NCBI GenBank assembly: GCA_963971425.1
Contig: OZ020519.1
Coordinates: 13,036,028 to 13,100,027 of the forward strand
From: Bryoerythrophyllum caledonicum
Lineage: Eukaryota; Streptophyta; Bryopsida; Pottiales; Pottiaceae
DNA length: 64,000 nt
Direction: 5' to 3'
Under the pieces are notes generated by a model. The model was not told the origin of the DNA and made no database searches. It saw nothing but the letters and a program-made list of their open reading frames with translations. Below are positions 34,751-43,950 of the stretch, piece after piece. How positions within the stretch are numbered: the first letter of the stretch is position 1; every line of letters starts with the position of its first letter. The position numbers and the translations under genes were made by a program.

Positions 34751-35182
34751 ATGGGATGCCTTCCATACTTCGCCCACGATTTCGATTCCCTGGTCAAGAG
34801 CGACAGGACCGTGCGCGACACGGTGGAAGTCGCCGCCGCGGCTAGGCCAACCATCCTCCTGCTCTCGGAGGAACTCTTCTCGGCCTCATCAGAGACATCT
34901 GATAAAATTGGAATGGTACAGAGAAGATTAGCATGGCCCCTACGCAAGGATGACACGTACAAATCGAGAAATGGTCCAGATTTTTTTGGCTTTTTTTCTA
35001 TAGAACCTTTAATGAGTTTTTGCTTTTTTCCACGCCAGAGACGCTTGATGCGGTGGAGGCTATTTGCTTCTGTGCCTAATCGTCGGATACTATTAATGAA
35101 TGCTCAATGGCAACCTGGCCAAGTGAGCATAACATGCCAACTTATACAGGCAGCCTCGACAAGTTTACAATGTGATTTCTAG
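34751..35182 (+). other. Chimeric open frame: TIR core fused to translated U6
   Basis: The TIR frame runs without a stop across the duplication junction into the U6-like RNA sequence ([11 protein letters not shown] then [19 protein letters not shown]) and on to 35,182. This is a by-product of the junction; no start codon precedes it in frame because the MITE and an upstream stop separate it from exon 2. Confidence 0.4.
34883..34987 (+). pseudogene. U6: U6 snRNA-like sequence, unit 3, at the tandem-duplication junction
   Basis: GGCCTCATCAGAGACATC, then GATAAAATTGGAATGGTACA, GAGAAGATTAGCATGGCCCC and the rest of U6 through seven T residues. The ACAGAGA box and AGC triad are intact here, unlike the unit 2 copy, but the 5' stem-loop is altered. 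The sequence directly upstream is exon 3 of the truncated TIR gene, so it has no U6 promoter. The shared GGCC at the break is possible microhomology of the duplication event. Confidence 0.85.
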
Positions 35183-37444
35183 TCCATTTCAAGACATGAA
35201 TGCCTCAGTATCAAGAGAAAGAGTCCTTGCTAGCATACTAGGCTTATGTAAAGTTATAAGCATGATCCGTGATGTAAAATATATCAACATGAAAGTGTTC
35301 ATGCGGAGTATGTGGTCCAGGTTGTATGGCATTTCAGGTCTGGAGCACGGAAGAATGCACGTGAGGACCTCGTGAACACCTTTGAAGTTGTGTACTTCCT
35401 GAAGCGCAGTCGCACATTTGGAGAAGATGTGTGTCTCATGCGAAGGTATCCTGACGATTGGCAGATACAAGTGCAATACATCTCATAACTCTTGAGTCCC
35501 ATACTACTTCCGTGGAAGAAGAGTAACATTGGGCGCTTTATCCAGCGTTCAGCACGAACGTAGTGCTACTACTTAAATCAAAACAGGCCAAGGATGTTTT
35601 GACAGACTCGTGGAGGAGATCAAATTCAATCAGCAGTCCCTCAAAAACGGCGACAACTAAATTATGTGCAACTACTCTATATTCAAACTTTATCAATGTG
35701 CTCATTTTATAAAATTATACGTCAAAGATCATCCAATTTCAGCTTCCTAAACCTCAAACTAGAATTGTAACAAAGTGACGTTAATTTTGTACCAACTTTC
35801 TGATTTTCTGGAAATCATTAGAAATATCAATCTGTGAAACGAAGATTACCATGCATATGTGATAAATTCTTTGATTTTGGGATGAATTTATTAATCATTA
35901 GGGAGTTATTGTTTTATATGTGAGATGTAAGGGGTATTCAAAGCTAGGTTGGACACCTCATATTTAGCTAGTATTAGGTGCTAGTTTTCAACCAAGAGCC
36001 ATCACCCATTGCAACCACATTTGGTAACTTAGTCAGCAATCAAAATCCATACTTTCTTCATCTAGCAGTTGTAATCAGCATTCCTTTCAGGGCTTTGCAT
36101 ATTGCTATTGTGAACCTCGTAACCCCTAAAGGACCAAGTGTCAAAAATGGGCTTTTTGAAAATTTGGTCAGGTTCCTATGGTGTCAATTTCCAACATTTC
36201 TCTTCAAAATTTTACTGTAGAAGGGCATTACTAAGACCTTAGTGGGAGAACACTCTTTTTCTAAATTGGACATCTGGTGAAAAAGTTATAGGGTTTTGAA
36301 TTTCCAATGGGGAGAGCGGGCACCTCGGGCACCTCCAAAAAGTTTTGCTACAACACTCCATTGAATATGAGATTTTCAATACTAGCAAGTAATATTGATT
36401 CTCTTCATATTGTAAAAAAAAGTTCTTGTCTTTAGTGAAAAATAGCATATTAACCCAAGTCAAATATTTTCACACATTGTCACACATTGTCAAGCAAAGT
36501 ACCAAAAAAACTTCTTTTTTTCCATAGAAAACTTAGAGATCTTCAAATTTATTACTTTATATTTTTCCCACAACAATATGTAGTGTAAACCTTCTTATTG
36601 GCCATTCGGCTTATCAATCTACAACATATAAAGTTCACAAATATTAAAGCGTGAATTGGCAAATTTTGAACCTCAAATCCTTGCACAGTTGTTTTGAATA
36701 TGCTACACCTCTTGTCTACCTCTAAAAATTGGTAACTAAGGAATTAATATCATGTTCAACAAGATGGAATGGATTTAGCAGATGAGGTCACAAGGCTTGG
36801 CAAACTCTACAAACATAATAGATTATGCAAAATATCGTCTACCTAGTGGATACATTTCATTGCAAGCCCACTTCACAAAAATCATTATAGCTCGTCAATG
36901 CTTGCATCAGCTTTTGTGGTGCCGGTCCCGGTAGATGCTCATCTTGCTTCGCCGACACTAAGTCATCGTTCAAATTTTCCATGGAGGTGGCCTATAAGGT
37001 TAACGTGCCCAAACGATCCAAAAATCTACTTTAGTTCTTTAAGGGTTAAAGTGGTTAGAAGCTTGGTTGTGATTTTGGTTGTGCTATAATCATATTTGAT
37101 GGTCCCTATTTAGTAACTTGACTAAATTATATTCTAGGCACTACGTATCTCCACATTTGGTTCTTAGTTAGATATTCTATTTATTATTGCTTTGTTGTTT
37201 TATATTTGTACCTTCAACCCAATCCTTGTTATATTGAGAAAAAAATTCTATAAATTGCTACCAACAATTTTGGAAATTATTTTACAAAAAAATTATTATT
37301 TACTCCGTGGAAATTAGAATTTTGAAGAATAGCCAACTTGCCAAACATCTACTTTAGATTTAAGTATATAATTGGTAGTGCTGAATCTGACCCTCAAGTA
37401 AAATAGTTTGGCCATTGAAAATAATTTGACTTGCAACTACTTTT
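34921..37444 (+). repeat. Second copy of the near-identical segment
   Basis: Matches 29,101-31,523. Contains the unrecognised coding remnant again (35,273-35,488) and the inverted-end repeat (36,120-37,047). This copy retains ~102 bases near 36,565-36,667 that are absent in unit 2 but present in unit 1 (about 340-440), so unit 2 suffered a deletion. Confidence 0.9.
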
Positions 37445-37523
37445 CATGGCTTCTAAATGGTGGATTTGATTAGAGTAGCTCCTTTATTTATTTGACTTGA
37501 TGTAAATTTACACACACACATGT

Positions 37524-37527
<4 letters not shown>

Positions 37528-37580
<53 letters not shown>
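37528..37580. repeat. (AT)n microsatellite
   Basis: AT run of about 53 bases, equivalent to 1,304-1,339 in unit 1 but longer. Confidence 0.9.
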
Positions 37581-37584
<4 letters not shown>

Positions 37585-37742
37585 AATATGGCCATGATTT
37601 ATTCATTAAATCTCCAAGTTATCTCAAGTAGTCCAACTCTGACTTATTTTTTGTTTCAGTTCAAGAATTAATCCAAACTTTTGTTGTTGATCCAATCTCG
37701 ACTAAACAAGATCATCTATATACCTCAATGATTCATATACTA

Positions 37743-37754
37743 TGGGGTAACTTT
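37743..37754. repeat. Target-site duplication, left side of plus-strand LINE
   Basis: TGGGGTAACTTT, exactly repeated at 51,215-51,226. The empty site is visible in unit 2 as TGAGGTAACTTTTCC near 32,023 and in unit 1 as TGAGGTAACGTTTCC near 1,504. Confidence 0.95.
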
Positions 37755-38164
37755 ATTAGTCCGGAGCAATCGGGGAGAGGAGAAGATGAGTAAGGAGTAG
37801 CTCCGTGTTTCCTGGTGAGGAGGGTTCAAAGTGTTAGACAAATTTTGGCCCATAAGGCAGTAAGAGGTGCTGGGCCTTACTGCAAGCCCACTTATGGAGG
37901 CCATTATTTGTTGAAAGGTGTTGTGAGCACTCACATGTGTTGGGACTAGGGCTTTGGAACAGACTTAGATGGATTCTTGCAAGAAGGCTGTTAGTGATGG
38001 GTTGCTATGGTTTATGAGGTAGATCTGGAGCGGGCCCTTGTGTTGGACTAGACCAGTTGCAATCGATCCACTGCCTTCACCACAAGATCCAGATCTGAAC
38101 TAGGGAAGGTACTCACACACCATACACTTGAACCAGCCGAACCAGGTCACATCAAGCAAGAGTG

Positions 38165-41143
38165 ATGGTGCACAAGATCAATAGAAGCATGCAAGGAAAA
38201 CACAAGCAAGGTCGAAACAGCCGCCAGCCACCAAGACTTTCAAGACAATCAGATACTCTTTCTCCTTTACTCATTTGCCTTTCAATCACTTACAATTGTT
38301 GCTTCCATGTTCATATCTATTGTATAATCAGTACACATGCACAGAGTATGTTGCGGCCGCACCAAAGTCAGGAGGAAAGGGTAACGCAAGACCCAATCAG
38401 GAAAGACACAACCCCCCCAACTCGCCTCAACCAACGCCCCAACATCAAAGATAAGAAGGCTGGCAGTCCACTGCAGCAACTGTCCACCAACAACTGGCCG
38501 AAGCAGCATCAAAATAACTACAACAGTCGGCGGCAGCAGCAGCGGACCAGCAACAAGCTCAACTCCAACACTTCAACTACCTGCACCAAACAAAACAAGA
38601 TCAGCCGCTTACCAAGACCAGCATCACCAAACACAACCACAACTCCAAGGACACACCATCAAAATTTTGGATCCCACAGCGCCAACCAAGAAGAACAAGA
38701 CTCCAAGCCAAATCCAAGACACAACCAAACCGATCTTCACTCAACAAGAGAGCTGGGGCACAGGCACAAGAGACGAAGGCGCAAGATTCACAACCAAGGA
38801 AGAAACAATCGCCAACCCTCAAGACACTCAAGACATGCAGATACTCTCTCTCCCTCACCTATTTGCATTTCACTCATTTACTATGACTACTTTCACACAT
38901 GTATTTATTGTACAATCAATACACAGACACAAAGTAGGATGTGGAAACATCAAAGAACTACGGAGGGGGAGACACAAGATCAAACCAAGAAGAACGCTTC
39001 TACTTCAACATGCATCAATCAGCACTACAAAGAAGACACTGAGAAGGCCAGCAGCCTACAGGAACAGCTGACCACCAGCAGCTGGCAGCAGCAGCAAAAC
39101 AGCAGTGGGAGACAACAACAAAGGTCCGCCAGAAGGGTCAACTCCAACACTCCAGCTACCTGCACCAAATACAACAAGATCAGCTGCTTGACAAGTTCGT
39201 CATCACCAAAAACAACTATCACAACTCCAACAACCCACCAACGAAGACCCGAACATCAAAGCCACCACCAAGAAAAACAAGACTCCAAGCCAAAAATCAG
39301 GTACGCACAACTACAGGTAAGCCCTCACATGCCTATCTCATGGTTTCCCCTGTGCTTTCTTCTTTCACCAAAATATACTAACAACGGCAGCAGAGTAGTC
39401 ACCACCCTTGCCACCAGCAAATTCCAACGGCACCAAGATCAAGCTGTCATCAAAGTCAACAAACCACACGTCAAGAAAACCGAGATTAGACGAAACCCTA
39501 ATGGCGACTTCCTCAAAAAAGACCAAATGAAGACCACAGACAGCTCAGATCCAAAACTCAACTATCAAGATCCAATCGCGCGGCCACCATCATCACACAA
39601 CCCTAGCTGCCAGCAAGGTGTAAGAGAAATGCATCCAGCATCAACAGACAATTTCATCACATTTCCAGAGTCATCAGCAAGGTATATAACACTTCAATCC
39701 CTCTTGAAAAAATCCCTTTCTTCTTACTCACCCCACACCCCCTTTGCTACACTCACCACCTCCTGGGCGAGAGCACCCCCAAACTGGGGAGACACCGCAC
39801 AGCACCCACGACGCACTCAGGCACTGCACGAGGATTCTCCACCCACCGTTTCGCAAGCACCAGAGGAGTCAAGACTCCAAGGAGAAAGCACACCGCCCGG
39901 CCCCTCCCCACCCGTCCAGCAGCAGACAGCAGCGAAGAAGCGCCGCCACTCTCGTCAAAGCTGCGGGCACCGAAGGAGCTCAACATTAGTGCACCCAGCC
40001 CTTTCGATCTTCTACAGTGGAGCATCTCTTACCTTGTTTTCTGACTTCTTGTTTCCATCTCATAATCCTTGCAGTATTGTTTCATATATATCGTTGATTG
40101 TAAACCTGATCTACAGACTTTACCCACATACTAACTATCTCTACATGATTCACACACAGATCAACACCTACAGTGGAAACTACAGGACGCACAAATACAA
40201 GACCACGCAAGAGCATCGAGACAGCCCAAGATCGAATAGTTGGTATGAGAGCCCACCTCCGTTAGCTGTAACTCGAAGAGGTAACCCCCACAACAGTACG
40301 CAGCAGCTCGGCATCCCTGAAAGTTGCCACAAATCGTCGTTTACAGCTGCGTCGAAGGCCAACAGACCTACCATAAGTGGAGATCAAGAGCACCCTAGAT
40401 CGACACATCAGCTCGAAGGTGCGGCCGACCACCCAGGACCATCACAACAGCTTGAAAGCAGATCCGTCCACAGAGGTTCATCGCAGCAGCTTGGAGGGAC
40501 GGCCGTTTACAATAGGGAGGCACATCAGGCAGCACTCAGAGGGAGTGCGCGTAAAGCAGAGAACGAAGTCCAGCGGGCAGGAGCAACCACACACACGGAG
40601 TTCCTGCAGCCGTTGCACAACGTATTCCAGTCGAAGGGCGAGATTCAGCCGCGAAAGCACGAGCGTGAAGGGTGGCCAAGATACTCACTCCAGCCGGTGG
40701 GAGAAGCCAAACAGCGCAAGAACGAGATCGAACCCAGGAGAGGGTTTCCACAACAACCGCACAAGGAAGAAGGGGGGGATACGATACGCAAGGCAAGATC
40801 TGTCGGAAGGGCAGGGTTCCTGAACAAGTCGAAGGAAGGAGATTGGGCGTCCGCGTCCACAGGCAAGAAGGTGCGACTCGCTCATCAGTCTCGCTTCTCC
40901 AAGCCGAAGAGGAGTCCGCCTAAACAACGTCAGCACAAAAGCGTGAAGGTGCGGCCGCCTCACAATAGCCAGAAGGAGGGGCCAAGCGGCACAAGTGCAG
41001 GCTTAAGCACATACAAAGTCCAGGGTTTCTACGTCAACCGGCGGACACAGCTTCACTGCAGAAGTGCGAGTCCGAACAAGATACAGGGTTCCAGCACGAG
41101 CCGTGCAAGAGAGAAGGGAAAGCTTAGCGACGCCAGCCTGTAG
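38165..41143 (+). CDS. Long open frame in the LINE 5' region, ~992 codons, doubtful protein
   Basis: ATG at 38,165, open to a TAG at 41,141. The translation is Gln/Ser/Thr/Arg/Pro-rich with no recognised domain. Two ~196-residue segments repeat in frame (TDTLSPLLICLS... and ADTLSPSPICIS...), reflecting the duplicated DNA monomers, and a 14-residue repeat (HPGPSQQLES, HRGSSQQLGG) follows. The minus-strand LINE has no homologous frame. The DNA is A/C-rich and poor in stops, so this may be an untranslated promoter region that happens to be open. A real low-complexity protein is possible, since three kilobases without a stop is a lot. Confidence 0.25.
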   Translation: MVHKINRSMQGKHKQGRNSRQPPRLSRQSDTLSPLLICLSITYNCCFHVHIYCIISTHAQSMLRPHQSQEERVTQDPIRKDTTPPTRLNQRPNIKDKKAGSPLQQLSTNNWPKQHQNNYNSRRQQQRTSNKLNSNTSTTCTKQNKISRLPRPASPNTTTTPRTHHQNFGSHSANQEEQDSKPNPRHNQTDLHSTRELGHRHKRRRRKIHNQGRNNRQPSRHSRHADTLSPSPICISLIYYDYFHTCIYCTINTQTQSRMWKHQRTTEGETQDQTKKNASTSTCINQHYKEDTEKASSLQEQLTTSSWQQQQNSSGRQQQRSARRVNSNTPATCTKYNKISCLTSSSSPKTTITTPTTHQRRPEHQSHHQEKQDSKPKIRYAQLQVSPHMPISWFPLCFLLSPKYTNNGSRVVTTLATSKFQRHQDQAVIKVNKPHVKKTEIRRNPNGDFLKKDQMKTTDSSDPKLNYQDPIARPPSSHNPSCQQGVREMHPASTDNFITFPESSARYITLQSLLKKSLSSYSPHTPFATLTTSWARAPPNWGDTAQHPRRTQALHEDSPPTVSQAPEESRLQGESTPPGPSPPVQQQTAAKKRRHSRQSCGHRRSSTLVHPALSIFYSGASLTLFSDFLFPSHNPCSIVSYISLIVNLIYRLYPHTNYLYMIHTQINTYSGNYRTHKYKTTQEHRDSPRSNSWYESPPPLAVTRRGNPHNSTQQLGIPESCHKSSFTAASKANRPTISGDQEHPRSTHQLEGAADHPGPSQQLESRSVHRGSSQQLGGTAVYNREAHQAALRGSARKAENEVQRAGATTHTEFLQPLHNVFQSKGEIQPRKHEREGWPRYSLQPVGEAKQRKNEIEPRRGFPQQPHKEEGGDTIRKARSVGRAGFLNKSKEGDWASASTGKKVRLAHQSRFSKPKRSPPKQRQHKSVKVRPPHNSQKEGPSGTSAGLSTYKVQGFYVNRRTQLHCRSASPNKIQGSSTSRAREKGKLSDASL
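38195..39300 (+). repeat. Two tandem ~590-bp monomers in the LINE 5' region
   Basis: The stretch from about 38,203 reappears about 588 bases later from 38,791 (shared words GATACTCT, CAACTCCAACACT, CTACCTGCACCAAA, GACTCCAAGCCAAA) with roughly one change in four bases. Tandem promoter monomers are known at the 5' ends of some other LINEs, such as mouse L1. Here the role is inferred from position. Confidence 0.75.
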
Positions 41144-41260
41144 GAAGGGCAGGGTTCCCACACCAATCGGAGGGAGGGGTTAAGTCGCGCTAGCATTAGT
41201 TTGTACAAAGGGCAGGGCTACCAAGCTAGGCAAAGCGTGAAAGAAGACTGTTGGGGCGGG
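40380..41260 (+). repeat. Short imperfect tandem repeats upstream of ORF1
   Basis: Units of roughly 42 bases or multiples, with recurring words GGTGCGGCC, CATCACAACAGCTTG, CATCGCAGCAGCTTG, AGGGCAGGGTTCC and GGGCAGGGCTACC. Positionally equivalent to the repeat field at 21,060-21,770 in the minus LINE but not similar in wording, so the field evolves fast while its presence is kept. Confidence 0.6.
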
Positions 41261-41701
41261 TTGGGACCAATAAGTCCCTGTTACAGGAACTCGAAGGTCG
41301 AACCCAAGAACGACAGTAGGCTAGCTAATCCTTGGTGCCTCAACATCAACAGAAGGGTACAAGAGAATGCCCAAGGTACGAATTGGTACTATTGCACCCA
41401 AGTGGAGACTACACAATCAGGTCACTATCTCCTATCACTTCCGTTGCATTGTGGTCTCTTTTGTAACCATTGGGTTTATTATGTAAACCTATGGACATGT
41501 ACACATAATTCAATACTTCTTTTTTGGGGAGGTGACCACTTTTATGGCACCTCTCATGGCCGTGTATGTGTAAATGTCACTAAAATTTACTCCTCTAAAC
41601 TAGAATTAGATAATAGAGGTCAAGGTAACTTCTTGCATGTCATCTTCATTGTGAACTTCTATCCCTTCTTGATCATTCCAACTTCACCAAGCTCTCAATA
41701 C

Positions 41702-43387
41702 ATGTTGAGAGGAGAAGTTGAAATCAAGGTGATAAGGGGAAATGCTGTAGAAAAATTGCACACTTCACCTAGTAACACTTCTATTCTTGCTATCCACAGT
41801 ATGTCTCAACTCCAAGCTGCGGTGACCCCCTCCAAGCGTTTGTTTGTTGAAGTCCTAGAGGAAAACCCATGTGATGTAAATAAAAATCAACAAGATATAG
41901 TTGTTGCAAGTACCACCCAGAAAAAAGTGAAGGCAACAAGTTTGCCTTGCACCAAATTCTGGTTAGGTTACCACACTATGAATATTCTTGCAAAAAAGAA
42001 TGGGAGTCCAAAGGTACCCATGAATGCTTTGGAAGATTTGGTCAAGTTCGGTCTAAACACAAAAGAGGCAGTAGAAAGCATTGAAGCGATGCCCTCTTTC
42101 CCATTTGTCCCCCAAGCCGAATGGCCCTCAAAAAGGGTCGATGGAAAGCCCGGCAACCACTTCAACCTCACCCAACTCCCTAGTGAAGTTGAGGTGGATG
42201 AAGATGGCTTTGCCCTGGATTACCAAGTTTCAATTCATTTTGAACTTGGTGACCAGATATGGGCAAAAGACGTGGTCTTAGACATGATAAAGACTCGTCT
42301 CAAAAATATGGGAATTCGGACTGGGACCCGCATAGGAGAGCCAATAGCTATCTTCTGCTACCACCAATCCGAAAATTGGAATGGGGTTCTCAAATTGCAT
42401 CTAAAAAACCCGGAAATTGATGGAAAGGAATTATTGCAAGGGGTAAGGCCCTTCATTCTCACCTTGAATGAAGGGATCCCACACCAAGGCAAAGTATGCA
42501 AATCATATGATGCCTTGGCCTTCTCCCATCTATTGTCGGTGAAAATTTCGGGCCCTAATCTTGCCAATAGAGAAGCATATGATTTGCACTACGAAATAGT
42601 AAACGATAGCTTTGCTAGAGGATATGATTTTGAAGTAACGGGGGTGGAGAAGAAAGGGTTTGCTGAGTTTGCATGGGTCAAAACCCCTTCCCCGGAACAA
42701 GCAGCCAAAGTAAAGGATTACAAAATCTCATTCAACAATGAGATCTTCGTGCCTATCTTTGCAACCCGGAAAATGGATGAGGACGAGATAGCCAAAAAGA
42801 ATTGTCTAATTTTGATTGCTAAAAATCTAAACAAAACAAAAAACGAAAAAGAATTAGTGGATGGGATCAAGTCCATACTCGGGGAAGGGAATGTGGTAGA
42901 TACATTCTTCAAACTCGAACATGGACGACATGTCGGCACTTGTAACATTGAGTGTCTAAATGCAGCGGTGTATAAAAAATTTGTCAAACAAAGTAAAAAA
43001 CTACATGGAAAATACATCATGTTCACTCCCCACCCCAAAAGCTTGGACGGTAGTAACAAACCAAGTGTCGAGGAATTGACAAGACTAGGTTTCACGGATG
43101 TTAACTCGGCAATAGCTAACGCGGTAATTGCCATGGAAAATGGCCCAAACAATGGCAATGGCGTCACTCTACAACAACTTCGGAAAGAAATGAAAACCAT
43201 GAAAGGGGATATTGTGGAAGAAGCAAGACAGTACGCGGACATGGTACAAGCGAATACGATCAAATCCCTTCGAGGAGAAATGTCGACGCTCCGATCCCAA
43301 CTCATTGCAACCATTATGGCAGCGGAAACACAAGCATCGGAACGTGAGCAACGTGCTATTGAAAGCAAGATGGACATGTCAAACTAA
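41702..43387 (+). CDS. LINE ORF1 protein, 561 aa (plus-strand copy)
   Basis: First in-frame ATG is 41,702; a second at 41,801 (MSQLQAAVTPSKR) is a good alternative because homology to the other ORF1 begins only at KFWLGYHTM, about 50 residues after that second ATG. The frame is open further upstream but without ATG. The second half contains an RRM-like segment (LILIAKNLNKTKNEKELVDG, then GTCNIECLNAAVYKKFV). The last ~75 residues (LRKEMKTMKGDIVEEARQYA and onward) are predicted helical or coiled-coil. Probable role: binding of LINE RNA to form the particle. It stops at TAA-TAG (43,385-43,390), overlapping by ~25 bases an open minus-one frame that leads through the (AAC)n tract to the 2A and ORF2. 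Confidence 0.8.
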   Translation: MLRGEVEIKVIRGNAVEKLHTSPSNTSILAIHSMSQLQAAVTPSKRLFVEVLEENPCDVNKNQQDIVVASTTQKKVKATSLPCTKFWLGYHTMNILAKKNGSPKVPMNALEDLVKFGLNTKEAVESIEAMPSFPFVPQAEWPSKRVDGKPGNHFNLTQLPSEVEVDEDGFALDYQVSIHFELGDQIWAKDVVLDMIKTRLKNMGIRTGTRIGEPIAIFCYHQSENWNGVLKLHLKNPEIDGKELLQGVRPFILTLNEGIPHQGKVCKSYDALAFSHLLSVKISGPNLANREAYDLHYEIVNDSFARGYDFEVTGVEKKGFAEFAWVKTPSPEQAAKVKDYKISFNNEIFVPIFATRKMDEDEIAKKNCLILIAKNLNKTKNEKELVDGIKSILGEGNVVDTFFKLEHGRHVGTCNIECLNAAVYKKFVKQSKKLHGKYIMFTPHPKSLDGSNKPSVEELTRLGFTDVNSAIANAVIAMENGPNNGNGVTLQQLRKEMKTMKGDIVEEARQYADMVQANTIKSLRGEMSTLRSQLIATIMAAETQASEREQRAIESKMDMSN

Positions 43388-43511
43388 TAGCGTCAAACAA
43401 CGCTGTAATAAATAAGAATATAGTATATATTTATACTACAACAATAATAACCATTATAATAATAACAAATATAGTATATTTATATACTAACAAACAAATA
43501 GAAAACAACAA

Positions 43512-43865
<354 letters not shown>

Positions 43866-43923
43866 ACCCCTACCACTAGTAACCATAAACCCTACTTATT
43901 ACAAACTATTAATTACACTTTGC

Positions 43924-43950
43924 GGAGACATAGAAACTAACCCCGGCCCA
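43924..43950 (+). other. 2A ribosome-skipping peptide motif GDIETNPGP (plus-strand LINE)
   Basis: Translation KLLITLCGDIETNPGP, followed directly by the first ATG of ORF2 (MPNVF). It matches the 2A consensus. Compared with the minus-strand LINE, five of the ten codons from the first Gly to the following Met differ (ATA/ATT, GAA/GAG, AAC/AAT, CCC/CCA, CCA/CCG), all silently, so the peptide is under selection. Confidence 0.9.

Larger units (their letters stand above)
32880..34883 (+). pseudogene. TIR-domain gene, unit 2 copy (interrupted and truncated)
   Basis: Putative exon 1 ends at 33,002 before GTGAGT. Exon 2 is 33,700-33,776 with a start ATG at 33,727 (MSKRKLGNQSEKSSGS). Exon 3 begins at 33,865. 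A TGA lies in exon 3 just before a hAT MITE inserted at 33,945-34,740. The gene resumes at 34,749 ([20 protein letters not shown]) and ends at about 34,883 in [10 protein letters not shown], where the tandem-duplication junction replaces it with the U6-like sequence. Everything after the TIR core is missing. Confidence 0.85.
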
